In this document: one piece after another, positions 18,809-28,433 of the stretch
How the letters are laid out: the number at the start of each line of letters is the position of its first letter
Numbering within the stretch: position 1 is the first letter of the stretch
Assembly (NCBI GenBank): GCA_009927815.1
Contig: RFMI01000068.1
Location: 1 to 37,275 of the forward strand
Origin: Betaproteobacteria bacterium
GTDB lineage: Bacteria; Pseudomonadota; Gammaproteobacteria; Burkholderiales; UBA3065
DNA length: 37,275 nucleotides
Direction of reading: 5' to 3'
The notes under the pieces: generated by a model
Database searches by the model: none
What the model was told of the DNA's origin: nothing
The model's input: the letters and a program-made list of their open reading frames with translations, nothing else
Program-made: the position numbers and the translations under genes

Positions 18809-20009
18809 GCGCCTGAGCCTCGACGGGCGGATAGATGATCCAACGGTTCCGGCCGAGGGTCTTGGCCTGGTACATCGCCTCGTCGGCGTGCGCCAGCAAA
18901 TCCCTTGGCAAACCGGGATCGAGCGGATACACGGTGCAACCGACGCTCACGCCCACTCGCACCTCGCTCTCGCCGATCATCACCGGATGCCCGACCGCAT
19001 GGATCAACCCAGTTAGCAATTCGCGGCAGTCGTCCAAACTGCGGATGCCGCCTGCCAGCAGCACGAACTCGTCGCCCCCCAGACGCGCCACCGTGTCCGA
19101 GCCGCGCACGTGGTGCACCAGACGGTGCGCCACCACCCGCAGCAATTCGTCACCCACGGCGTGGCCGTACCGGTCGTTGACCGGCTTGAAACCGTCCAGG
19201 TCGAGGAAACACACCAACAACCAGTCTCCGTCGCGCTGGCTTGCCGTGACCGACGCATCAAGCTGCGTCATCAGGGACTTGCGATTGGCAAGCCCGGTGA
19301 GCGGGTCGCGGCCAGCCTGCGCCTCGGTCGTGATCGACGACACCAGCAGCGACCACTCGCGCTGCTCCATCTCGTTCTGCAGGTTGCGCATCAGCGCGCC
19401 GAGCACTCCTAGAAGCGTCACCAAGCCGAGGACCACGGTCAGGATTAAATCGTGCCGAAACTCGTCGAGAATCGCTGAGTCGGTGTCCGCCCCATACACG
19501 GTGAATCGCAACCAACCCAGCTTCAGGTCGGCGTCGACGCTGTTCCAGACCACCAGTTCGTCGCCGATCCATTCGATGCTGTCCGCCCGAGCTGGCGGAT
19601 TCACCCGCGAGGGTTCAAAGCGCTCCCCTACCGGTCCCCGCGGGCGAGTCCGCTCGAGGTGCGCCAGAATCTCGCCAGTGGCATCGACCAGCAAAATGTC
19701 GCGGATCTGCGAATTGGCCATGATGCCTCGCAGCGTGACGTTGAGCCCGGCGTAGTCGGTGGTGATCACTTGCGAGGCCACCGCGTGGGCGACGCCCGCA
19801 GCAAGCTCCCGGGCGTTCTCCTTCAAACTGTCACGGCTTAGCTTGCGAGCCTCGACGTCAAAACGCACCGTGGCATACACGATGAGCGCGCCCACCCCGA
19901 CGGCGGCCCAGACCAGCATCCACAGAAACTTGAGGCGGCGGCGACGAACCGACGCAAGGTGGTCACTCGCCGTTGATGGCGTAGAAGCGTTCAAGTCCCA
20001 TCCGTTCAA
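18783..20009 (-). CDS. Membrane diguanylate cyclase (GGDEF)
   Basis: 408 aa: DPLTGLANRKSLMTQLDA, DLDGFKPVNDRYGHAVGDELL, RGSDTVARLGGDEF (I-site plus GGDEF); N-terminal TM and extracytoplasmic sensor region. True start may be downstream of 20009. Confidence 0.92.
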   Translation of the reverse strand: MNGWDLNASTPSTASDHLASVRRRRLKFLWMLVWAAVGVGALIVYATVRFDVEARKLSRDSLKENARELAAGVAHAVASQVITTDYAGLNVTLRGIMANSQIRDILLVDATGEILAHLERTRPRGPVGERFEPSRVNPPARADSIEWIGDELVVWNSVDADLKLGWLRFTVYGADTDSAILDEFRHDLILTVVLGLVTLLGVLGALMRNLQNEMEQREWSLLVSSITTEAQAGRDPLTGLANRKSLMTQLDASVTASQRDGDWLLVCFLDLDGFKPVNDRYGHAVGDELLRVVAHRLVHHVRGSDTVARLGGDEFVLLAGGIRSLDDCRELLTGLIHAVGHPVMIGESEVRVGVSVGCTVYPLDPGLPRDLLAHADEAMYQAKTLGRNRWIIYPPVEAQALTASHPSA

Positions 20010-20871
20010 GCGGCGCGTATTGCCGTTCGTAGTCGACTCTGACCGGCCGCGCCAATTGCACCCCTTGGATCAGTCTCTGGTCGAGAGGGTCGTCCGCCAT
20101 TTTGATGAGTTCGGCGAGGATGCGCTCGCGATCCTCCCTCTGCACCCGCGGGTGGACGATCAAGGGATGCGGTGGGTAGCCGCGCGTCTCGTAGAGCACC
20201 CGCAAGCGCTGCCGCACTTCGGGCGTCTCCTGCTGCAATGAAAGGTTGATACCGCCACCGGCATCAGCCCGCCCGAGGGCGACGCTGCGATAGACGTTGT
20301 CGTGATTGCCCATGTACACCGGCGTGAACTGGACCCCACGGGCATCCAGTTCGGCCCTGAGCAACAGCGACGCGGCAAACGCGTTGGGTGCCGGGAAGGC
20401 GATGGTTCGCCCGTTCAGCGCTTTGATCGAATCCACACCGGAGTCGGCCCTGACCACCAAAACCCCGGACAGGGTGCGCGAACTGTCTGTAGCCAAAAAC
20501 CAATAACCCACCTTTTTTCGGGCTTTTACGGCGACATAGGGATTCGCCGAAGCCATGTCGGGTTCGCCACGGTAAAGATGCCGCTCAAACTCGGGGATCG
20601 AGCCGACCACGCGCAGGTTGAAGCAATTGCCAGTGCGCTCGCCCAAGCGCTCGAGAAATGGCGCCCATCGCTCATAGAGCACCTCGGCTGTGTTCTGGGG
20701 CACAACCTGGACCTTCAACTCGCGGGGCGCAGACGTGTCACCGAGGCACTGTGCCGCGGCCAGAGTCGGCGTCAGAAGCAGCCACGCCAGCACTAGCAGG
20801 CACGAATCCAGCAGCGGTGCCCGACGCTTTGGCGCACCGTGTCGATTCGATCCGCGCAAGCAAACAACCAT
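19963..20871 (-). CDS. PhnD-like phosphate/phosphonate-type periplasmic substrate-binding protein
   Basis: 302 aa with signal peptide; ELKVQVVPQNTAEVLYERWAPFLERLGERTGNCFNLRVVGSIPEFERHLYRGEPDMASANPYV...; 3' end overlaps the GGDEF ORF by 47 bp; no ABC permease or ATPase nearby. Confidence 0.82.
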   Translation of the reverse strand: MVVCLRGSNRHGAPKRRAPLLDSCLLVLAWLLLTPTLAAAQCLGDTSAPRELKVQVVPQNTAEVLYERWAPFLERLGERTGNCFNLRVVGSIPEFERHLYRGEPDMASANPYVAVKARKKVGYWFLATDSSRTLSGVLVVRADSGVDSIKALNGRTIAFPAPNAFAASLLLRAELDARGVQFTPVYMGNHDNVYRSVALGRADAGGGINLSLQQETPEVRQRLRVLYETRGYPPHPLIVHPRVQREDRERILAELIKMADDPLDQRLIQGVQLARPVRVDYERQYAPLERMGLERFYAINGE

Positions 20872-20880
20872 AAGGGGCCT

Positions 20881-20926
20881 CGATGTCGATGTCGATGTCG
20901 ATGTCGATGTCGATGTCGATGTCGAT
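20881..20926. repeat. Hexanucleotide tandem repeat (CGATGT)x7.7
   Basis: Seven exact CGATGT copies followed by CGAT, read directly; 9 bp from the PhnD-like start codon. Confidence 0.99.
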
Positions 20927-21049
20927 TATGAGTATCACACGGTTTCCAGCTGGACCCGGTCTTAATGCTGGGCGAGTTCGGCCGCCGCAAGACGCCCCAC
21001 AACCCAATGGGACGTCACCTGCGCGGGGGACGTCGATGGCGCGCTCGCC

Positions 21050-21055
21050 TATAAT
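21050..21055 (+). promoter_or_regulatory. Candidate -10 box (TATAAT) upstream of cytochrome c5 gene
   Basis: Exact TATAAT 33 bp before the ATG; no good -35 recognised. Confidence 0.4.
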
Positions 21056-21088
21056 CCGGCCTGATCCCGGTCCCTATGGAACAGCGCC

Positions 21089-21559
21089 ATGTCCAACACC
21101 CAGACGCCCGTCGTTAACCGCACCCTGCTGATCATCGCTACGGTTGTCGGCGCGCCCTTGTGCGCCGCCTTGCTTGGCGGCTTCTCCACCATCGATCGCG
21201 TCGCCAAGCCCAACGCGGCAACCGAAGCCCCTGATGCCGTGATCGCGCGCCTGAAGCCGGTCGGCGAGTACGTACTGGCGGCAGCCGACGCCAACGCCGG
21301 CGGCGCTGTCGATGGCGCCAAGGTCTACAACGGCTTGTGCGCCGGTTGCCACGCAATCGGCGCGGCCAATGCGCCGAAGGCTGGTGACAAATCGGCGTGG
21401 GGCCCGCGCATCGCCAAAGGCAAGGACACGCTCTACAGCCATGCGCTCAACGGCTTTCAGGGCACTGCCGGGGTGATGCCGGCGCGTGGCGGCAATCCCA
21501 AGTTGACCGACGACGAGGTCAAGGCGGCCGTCGACCACTTGGTCAAACTGGCCGGCTAA
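21089..21559 (+). CDS. Cytochrome c5-family protein
   Basis: 156 aa with N-terminal TM/signal, CAGCH heme motif (GLCAGCHAIGAANAPKAGDKSAWGPRIAKGKDTLYSHALNG) and MPARGGNPKLTDDEVKAAVDHLV. Confidence 0.92.
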   Translation: MSNTQTPVVNRTLLIIATVVGAPLCAALLGGFSTIDRVAKPNAATEAPDAVIARLKPVGEYVLAAADANAGGAVDGAKVYNGLCAGCHAIGAANAPKAGDKSAWGPRIAKGKDTLYSHALNGFQGTAGVMPARGGNPKLTDDEVKAAVDHLVKLAG

Positions 21560-23537
21560 GCGCCGTTCCCGGCTAGACGCGCACGCATCGCGGCTAGGCG
21601 CGCGCTGCCCTCGGCGCGCGTGACCGGACCCTGCTCTGACGGTCGACGCACCTCACCGCCCATTTCCGCAACAAAGCGCGACGGCTCGCATCCGCTCCAT
21701 TCCCCGGCGCGTTTGCGCCGCTCGCAGTAGCTCACCCACAAGCTGCGGCGGGCACGGGTGATGCCCACGTACATCAAGCGCCGCTCTTCCTCGAGGCGGC
21801 CGTCGTCGACAGCGTCGCGATGCGGCAGGATGCCCTCCTCCACGCCCGCCAAAAACACATGGTCGAATTCCAGCCCCTTGGCGGCGTGCAAAGTGGACAA
21901 GCGCACCACATCCGGCGTCTCGTTCTCGCGCCCCTCCAGCAGGGTGATCAGCGCGATGGTCTGGGCCAGATCGATCAGGCTACGGCCATCCGCCTCGCCC
22001 TTGCGAGCGATCCAGTCGATGAGATCACACACATTGCCCCAGCGCCGCTCGCCAGGTTTGCCGGGATCGGTCTCCTGCAAATACAGCTCGTAGTCGATGG
22101 CGCGAACCAGGTCACGCATCACCTCACCTGCGGGTTCGCGCTCAGCGCGGTCGGTGATGCGGTTGACGAAATCGCGAAACTCCAACAACAAGTCGAGCTG
22201 CCGCGCCGGAATAATGTCGTGGCAGTCGGGACGGTCGAGCGCCATGAACAGGCTGCAGCGGCCGCGCGCTGACAAGCCACCCAGTTTCTCCAGGGTGGCC
22301 GCACCGACGCCGCGTTTTGGCGTGGTCACCGCACGGATAAAGGCCGGGTCGTCGTCGACATTGCACAGCAGTCGCAAGTACGCGGTCAGATCCTTGATCT
22401 CGGTGCGGTCAAAGAAGGACTGCCCCCCCGACACTTGGTACGGGATCTTCTGTTCGCGCAGGGCTTCCTCCAGCACGCGTGCCTGATAGTTGCCGCGGTA
22501 GAGGATGGCGTAGTCCGACCAGCGCCCGCCGCTGCGCAGCCGATGCGCCTGCAGCTTCATCACCAGCGCTTCAGCCTCGGCCGCATCGTCCTTGTGGGCC
22601 AGAACCTCGACGGGGTCGCCCGGCCCGTATTCCGACCACAGGGCTTTCTCGAACAGCTTGGGATTGTTGCCGATCAGGGCGTTAGCGGCGGCCAGGATGC
22701 GCCCCGACGACCGGTAGTTCTGCTCGAGCTTAATGACCCTGAGTTGCGGGTAGTCCCGCGCCAGCTGCGCCAGATTGTCGGCCGAAGCGCCCCGCCAACC
22801 GTAGATCGCCTGATCATCGTCGCCCACCGCGGTGAACGACTGGCGCAGACCGGTAAGCGCCTGCAACAGTCGGTATTGCGCGGGGTTGGTGTCCTGGTAT
22901 TCGTCGATCAGCACGTGGCGCAGCCGCGCCTGCCAACGCGCTGCCAAATCAGGGTCGCGCTCGAGCAGGCGCAGCGGCATGGCGATGAGGTCGTCGAAGT
23001 CGACCGCCTGCCACGCGAACAAGGTCTGCTGATACCGGGCGTAAAGCTCGACGTCGCGCGCTTCGCTGGGGTCCTCGCTGGCAGCCGCCGCCTGCTCAGG
23101 CGTCAGCGCCGCATTCTTCCAGCGACCGATTGCGGCTGCCGTGTGCCGGACCAGGCTTTTGTCTGTGGTGCCTAGCAGCTCGGCGATCAGGCCGTGCGCG
23201 TCGGCCGCGTCGAGAATCGAGAACCGCGGCTTGAGCGACGCCGCCGCGTGTTCCTCGCGCAACAGGCGCAGGCCCAGCGAGTGGAAGGTGCTGACCCAAG
23301 GCCCTTGGCGCGTCCGGCCATCGCCTCGTCGACCCGCTCGCGCATCTCGCGCGCGGCCTTGTTGGTGAAGGTGATGGCGGCGATGCTGTCGGGCCGGTAG
23401 TCACAGCCGTCGATCAGGTGGACGATCTTCTGCGTGATGACGCGGGTCTTGCCCGAACCCGCGCCAGCCAGCACCAACAGGGGCGTTCCAAGATGCCGAA
23501 CGGCGTCGGATTGTGCTGGATTGAGCTTGATCACCAC
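21556..23537 (-). CDS. rep: ATP-dependent DNA helicase Rep/UvrD family; split by a one-base frameshift
   Basis: N-term in ORF 23187..23645 ([38 protein letters not shown]...[15 protein letters not shown]) and C-term in ORF 21556..23262 ([61 protein letters not shown]). 1982 nt; +1 gives 661 codons. Confidence 0.9.
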
Positions 23538-23637
23538 GTTGGGAACTTGCCGACACCTGCAGCAGCGAGCGGGTGCGGAGCGGCTAAAATGAGGCTTGAA
23601 TCTACCATGCGGGTGTAACCGCCCGCGCAGCGCAACC

Positions 23638-24465
23638 ATGGCCACTTACGCGATCGGCGACCTGCAAGGCTGTCTCGATCCGCTGCACCAGCTGCTCGAC
23701 CGCGTCGGCTTCGCACCCGGCCGCGACGAGCTGTGGCTGGCCGGCGACTTGGTCAACCGGGGCGCGCAGTCCCTGGAGACGCTGCGCTTCATCCGCAGTC
23801 TCGGCGACTCGGCGCGTTGTGTACTCGGCAATCACGACATCCATCTGCTGATGCTGGCTGGCCAGCACACCCGACCGCACCGCAGCGACACCCTCGATGC
23901 CATTCTCGCCGCGCCCGATCGCGATGAGCTGCTCGACTGGCTGCTGTCGATACCGCTGCTGCAACGGCGTGGGCGGCACGTGATGGTCCACGCCGGCCTG
24001 CTGCCCGAGTGGACGTTGGCGCAGGCCGAGGCCTTGGCCGCCGAGGCTCACGATGTTCTTCGCCGTGAGTTCAACAACCTGGCGAGCTCGCTCTACGGCA
24101 ACCTCCCCGATCGCTGGAACGATGGCTTGCGCGGCCGGGATCGTCTGCGTGTCATCGTCAACGCGTTCACTCGCATGCGCGTGTGCGATGCCGACGGCCG
24201 CATGGACCTCACCCATAAGGGACTGGTCGAGCGCCGACCAGCCGGCACCGTGCCTTGGTTCGATCTGCCGCACCGGCATGGCGCCGACACCGTGGTGGTG
24301 TGCGGTCATTGGTCAGCGGTGGGGCTGATGCTGCGCCCAGGTCTGGCGGCCCTGGACACCGGATGCCTCTGGGGCGGTTGGCTCACCGCGCTGCGATTAG
24401 AGGACAGCGCGGTGTTTCAGGTGCGTGGCGATCCGTCGCGCAGTCTCGTGCCCGACATGGGCTAG
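23638..24465 (+). CDS. apaH: Symmetrical bis(5'-nucleosyl)-tetraphosphatase
   Basis: [25 protein letters not shown]...[19 protein letters not shown]...[10 protein letters not shown]...VHAGLLPEW...GHWSAVGLM...[16 protein letters not shown]. Confidence 0.95.
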   Translation: MATYAIGDLQGCLDPLHQLLDRVGFAPGRDELWLAGDLVNRGAQSLETLRFIRSLGDSARCVLGNHDIHLLMLAGQHTRPHRSDTLDAILAAPDRDELLDWLLSIPLLQRRGRHVMVHAGLLPEWTLAQAEALAAEAHDVLRREFNNLASSLYGNLPDRWNDGLRGRDRLRVIVNAFTRMRVCDADGRMDLTHKGLVERRPAGTVPWFDLPHRHGADTVVVCGHWSAVGLMLRPGLAALDTGCLWGGWLTALRLEDSAVFQVRGDPSRSLVPDMG

Positions 24466-24486
24466 GCGCAAGGGCCCGCAGGCTGC

Positions 24487-25251
24487 TCAAGCGGCGATGC
24501 GCGCTGCCACGGCTTGAGCGACCACGGCTTCGCTGAGCGCTGCAAGCTCATTGCGCTCCATGCCCACCGAGTCGATGGGTGGGTGGAAACACACCTCGGC
24601 TGTCAGTCCACGCACCGCGACAATGTTGCGCAGAGTGTCCACGAAGGTCATTTCGCCGATAAACGCGGTGGCTGTGGTCACCGCGGCAGTATGGTCGCTG
24701 TAGTGCAAGCTCAAGGGCACCACGCAGCCGCCGGCGTCGATCACCGACTGCAGAAGCATCGGCTTGAACGGCAACACGTTGCGGCCATCGGTGGTGGTGC
24801 CTTCGGGGAAGATGACGATGCGGTCACCGCCACGCAACACCTCACCGAGCGTTGCCGCCATGCGATGCGCCGCCCGGCCATTGCTACGATTCAAAAACAG
24901 GGTGCCGACTCGGGCGGCCAACCAGCCCATCACCGGCCAGTCCCGCACATCGTCTTTGGAGACGAAACGCATCGGCCGCACCGAAGCGATCACCGGAATA
25001 TCGAGCCACGAAATGTGATTGCAGACGAACAGCACCGGACGGTCCGGCAGATTGGTCTGCCCGCTAACCGCCAATCGCACGCCGAGGCCGCGGACCACCA
25101 GACGATTCCAGCGCATCGATACCGCCGAACGAGCACCTTGCGACAGCCAGCCAAGCAAGGACACCGCGATCAGCAGGCCGACCAGCAGCATCACCACCAC
25201 AACGAGGTTGCGCCATACCTTAAGCAGGTATGGCGCGGGGGACTCAGGCAT
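24487..25251 (-). CDS. olsA: 1-acyl-sn-glycerol-3-phosphate acyltransferase family protein, probably lyso-ornithine lipid acyltransferase
   Basis: 254 aa PlsC family: VCNHISWLDIPVIASVRPMRFVSKDDVRDWPVMGWLA, FPEGTTTDG; overlaps an OlsB-like gene. Confidence 0.82.
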   Translation of the reverse strand: MPESPAPYLLKVWRNLVVVVMLLVGLLIAVSLLGWLSQGARSAVSMRWNRLVVRGLGVRLAVSGQTNLPDRPVLFVCNHISWLDIPVIASVRPMRFVSKDDVRDWPVMGWLAARVGTLFLNRSNGRAAHRMAATLGEVLRGGDRIVIFPEGTTTDGRNVLPFKPMLLQSVIDAGGCVVPLSLHYSDHTAAVTTATAFIGEMTFVDTLRNIVAVRGLTAEVCFHPPIDSVGMERNELAALSEAVVAQAVAARIAA

Positions 25252-26041
25252 TCGATAGCAGTCGACGGGCGTAACGTTGTGACATGCGCGCCATCGGCAT
25301 CAACACCAGTACGTCGGCGGTGTTGAAGTCGGGATCCCAAGCCGGCTCGCCACAGATATAGGCGCCCAAACGGATGTAGCCCTTGAGCAGCGGCGGGATT
25401 TCTGCCTCGAGGTTCCAGTCGAGGTGTTCCATCGGCAGGCCAAAGCGCGGAAACACGCGGTATTCCAGCGGCGACAGATGTTTTTCGCGCAGTGTGCGAT
25501 AGATGCTGGCAGCCACGTGGCCGCCATCGGCCATGCTGATGCTGGCGCAGCCCATGGCGTAGTCATAGCCATTATTGGCAGCGAACCGGGCCAGCCCACC
25601 CCACAACATGGCGATGGTGCCGCCATGGCGGTAGTCGGGGTGCACGCACGAACGACCCACTTCAACCAAGCGGTCACGCAGGTTGTCGAGGCGCGAGATG
25701 TCGAACTCGGACTCGGAGTAGAAGCCGCCGACGCGCTTGGCCACGTCGGGCGTGATCACGCGATAGGTGCCGACCACTTCGCCGGTGTTGTCATCACGCA
25801 CCAGCAAGTGCTGGCAATGCTCGTCGAAGCGGTCCTCGTCGATACCGGGCTCAGAGCCTTCGAGGCGGGCACCCATTTCTTCGGCAAACACACGATAACG
25901 AAGACGCTGCGCCTCACGCACTTCCGACTGGTGCTGCGCAAAACTCACGGTCAAACTGGGCTGGCTGCCGACGTCGGCTTGCTGCCTAAGATTCAGCATG
26001 GGACTCCCCAAAACTCGCACTAGCTGGACAGTACCGAGCAA
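25244..26041 (-). CDS. olsB: L-ornithine N-alpha-acyltransferase (OlsB/hemolysin-like GNAT)
   Basis: 265 aa: EVREAQRLRYRVFAEEMGARLEG...DEHCQHLLVRDDNTGEVVGTYRVI...VEVGRSCVHPDYRHGGTIAMLWGGLARF. Start may be ATG 25999. Confidence 0.85.
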   Translation of the reverse strand: MLGTVQLVRVLGSPMLNLRQQADVGSQPSLTVSFAQHQSEVREAQRLRYRVFAEEMGARLEGSEPGIDEDRFDEHCQHLLVRDDNTGEVVGTYRVITPDVAKRVGGFYSESEFDISRLDNLRDRLVEVGRSCVHPDYRHGGTIAMLWGGLARFAANNGYDYAMGCASISMADGGHVAASIYRTLREKHLSPLEYRVFPRFGLPMEHLDWNLEAEIPPLLKGYIRLGAYICGEPAWDPDFNTADVLVLMPMARMSQRYARRLLSNA

Positions 26042-26130
26042 GCGTGACTGTCATGTTACACAATCAAGTCATCCAGATGATTTGAAATTGTTGCGCTGAC
26101 GCATTTCAGTCACAGGGCTGTCAAACGGCG

Positions 26131-26613
26131 TCAGTGCGTGACCCGGGTCACCCCACCGCTGGACAAGAGTCGAACAGGGTCGCCGGCCCGAAACACCTCG
26201 CGCGGGTCCGCGGCTTGGGTGACCGCAACCAAGTCACCGTTGCGCAACTTGACCGTAATCTCAACGCCACGCGTGCCGCGCAGATTCTTCTCGGCGAGAT
26301 TGCCGGCCACCCCGCCTGCCACCGCGCCGATGACCCCAGTGATCAGCGATCCACGCCCCTGCCCGACCGCACTGCCAGCGGCGCCGCCGATCACTGCACC
26401 CGCAACCGTGCCGACCCCAGCCTCGCCGGCCTCGATCTCGACTTCACGCACGCTCTCGACCGTGCCCAGACGCACCGTCTGCTCGCTGCGCACCTGGCGT
26501 CGCTCGTAGCTGGAGCCCGACAGGCTGCTGGTGGTGTCACAGGCCGTCAGACCGACGGACAGGGCAACAGCGCCCACAATGGCGGCTGTGGCAGAACGTT
26601 GGGGGTGGCGCAT
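26131..26613 (-). CDS. Glycine-zipper outer membrane lipoprotein (SlyB/Pcp-like)
   Basis: MRHPQRSATAAIVGAVALSVGLTACDTT (lipobox) with GTVAGAVIGGAAGSAVGQGRGSLITGVIGAVAGGVAGNLAEK. Confidence 0.85.
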   Translation of the reverse strand: MRHPQRSATAAIVGAVALSVGLTACDTTSSLSGSSYERRQVRSEQTVRLGTVESVREVEIEAGEAGVGTVAGAVIGGAAGSAVGQGRGSLITGVIGAVAGGVAGNLAEKNLRGTRGVEITVKLRNGDLVAVTQAADPREVFRAGDPVRLLSSGGVTRVTH

Positions 26614-26641
26614 GGTGATCTCCTTGAAGAGTGAAGCGTGC

Positions 26642-27579
26642 TTATCCGGCGAGCGAGCGGCCGAACGCGGCCGCAAACCGGTCCTCGATGTCTGAACGCA
26701 CGACCGGGTGATTCTGTGCACCGCGTTCGGCAATTTTTAGTGCGCCAAGCAGCGACGCCAAGCGACCCGTGGTGTCCCAGTCGAGGCCGTTGACCATGCC
26801 GTACAACAGGCCAGCGCGGTAGGCATCGCCACAGCCCGTTGGGTCAACCACTGCCGTCGGTGCCACCGCCGGAATCTCGTACACCCGACCCTCAGCCCAG
26901 ATCTGCGAACCGCTGCCGCCACGCGTCACCACCAGGGCCGCACTTCACGCGCCAGACTGTCGATGCTCTGACCGGTTTTCTGCTGCAGGAGTTGCGCCTC
27001 GTAGTCATTCACAGCCAGGTAATGCGCGTCACGAATGAACTGCATCAACTCGTCGCCATTGAACATCGGCAAGCCCTGACCCGGATCGAACAAGAACGGA
27101 ATGCCACGCTCTGCAAACTCGCGCGCATGCCGAAACATGCCGTCGCGGCCGTCGGGCGCAATCACGCCCAACTTGAGGTCGCCGGCGTCGAACACGCTGT
27201 TGTCATGCGAGAAGTTCATCGCGCCAGGGTGGAATGCGGTGATCTGGTTGTCGTCCAGGTCGGTGGTGATAAACGCTTGTGCGGTGTAGCTCCCCGGCAC
27301 GTGGCGCACATGGTCGGTGCGCAGGCCGAGAGTCTGCAGGCGCTCGCGGTAAGGGCCGAAGTCGTCACCGACGGTGGCCATGATGCGAGCGTCTCCGCCC
27401 AAGCCATGGAGGTTGTAGGCGATGTTGCCGGCGGTGCCACCGTACTCCCGACGCATCTCAGGTACCAGAAACGCCACGTTGAGCATGTGCAGCTTGTCGG
27501 GAAGGATGTGTTCACGGAAGCGGTCAGGGAAAACCATGATGGTGTCGAAGGCGAGCGAACCACAAATCAGAACGGACAT
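26642..27579 (-). CDS. PfkB-family carbohydrate/nucleoside kinase; split by a one-base frameshift
   Basis: N-term ORF 26926..27579 (MSVLICGSLAFDTI...GGTAGNIAYNLHGLGGDARIMATVGDD) and C-term ORF 26642..26932 (VVTRGGSGS...DPTGCGDAYRAGLLYGM). 938 nt; +1 gives 313 codons. Confidence 0.88.
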
Positions 27580-27686
27580 TGCAACTCCCGGGCATCCATG
27601 CCCTGTAGACAGTTTCGGGGACAGTGCGTGCGGCCGGCTTGACCGGCGTCAGGCGAACTGCGGATGGCGAAGGATACCGGAGGCGC

Positions 27687-28433
27687 TCAGGACGAGCCGT
27701 CGACCACGGCGCTGAGATCAGGGCGCAGAGCTTGGCGATCGTCGAAGACCACGCAATCGCCGCGCCAATGAGCGCCGCCACACACCTCGAAGTAGCGCAG
27801 GATGCCGCCTTCGAGCTGGTAGACGGTGTCGAATCCGGCTGCCTTCATCAGGGGCGCGGCTTTTTCGCAGCGGATACCACCCGTGCAAAACGTCACGACC
27901 GTGCGGTCGCGCAGGTCGGCGTAGTCGTCGAGCCGGCTGGCGAACTGGCTGAAGCGGCTGATGCCCGGGTCGATGGCGCCGGCGAAGCTGCCGACTGCCA
28001 CCTCCCAGGCGTTGCGCGTGTCGAGCAGCACCACCTCGCGGCCGTCGTCGTCGTGACCAGCGTCCAACCAGCGGCGCAAGGTTTCGGGCGGCAGCTGCGG
28101 CGCCGGCGAAGCGCGGCGGTCGAAGCCAGGTCGGCGCAGGGTGACAATCTCGGGCTTGACGCGCACCCACAGCCGCTTGAACGGCAGCGTCGCCGACCAG
28201 CTCCACTTGGCCTTCAGCGCCGTCAGTCGCGGGTCGCTGCGCAACTGCTCGAGCACCGTGGCGACAGCGCTTTCGGGCCCAGCGAGAAACGCGTTGATAC
28301 CCTCGTGCGCGAGCAACACCGTGCCTTTGAGCCCAGCCGCCGCGCACCATCCGCGCACCTGCTCGCGCAAGGCATCCGGATCGTCGATGTCGACAAAATG
28401 GTAGGCAGCGATATTCGCTATGGGCAGCGTCAT
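27687..28433 (-). CDS. trhO: Rhodanese-domain protein, TrhO/YceA-like (tRNA U34 hydroxylase family)
   Basis: 248 aa: GTVLLAHEGINAFLAG, LDTRNAWEVAVGSFAGAIDPGISRFSQF, VVTFCTGGIRCEKAAPLMKAAGFDTVYQLEGGILRYFE. Confidence 0.87.
   Translation of the reverse strand: MTLPIANIAAYHFVDIDDPDALREQVRGWCAAAGLKGTVLLAHEGINAFLAGPESAVATVLEQLRSDPRLTALKAKWSWSATLPFKRLWVRVKPEIVTLRRPGFDRRASPAPQLPPETLRRWLDAGHDDDGREVVLLDTRNAWEVAVGSFAGAIDPGISRFSQFASRLDDYADLRDRTVVTFCTGGIRCEKAAPLMKAAGFDTVYQLEGGILRYFEVCGGAHWRGDCVVFDDRQALRPDLSAVVDGSS

Noticed and set aside
20881-20926. CRISPR-like array or (Ile-Asp)n / (Arg-His)n repeat protein
   Set aside because: Unit is 6 bp with no spacers; ORFs through it (20738..21007, 20793..21002) overlap the PhnD-like signal peptide region in other frames and have no support.
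24487-26041. Phosphate-starvation island linking olsBA to the PhnD-like protein
   Set aside because: Only a loose functional association; no Pho-box recognised and unrelated genes lie between.
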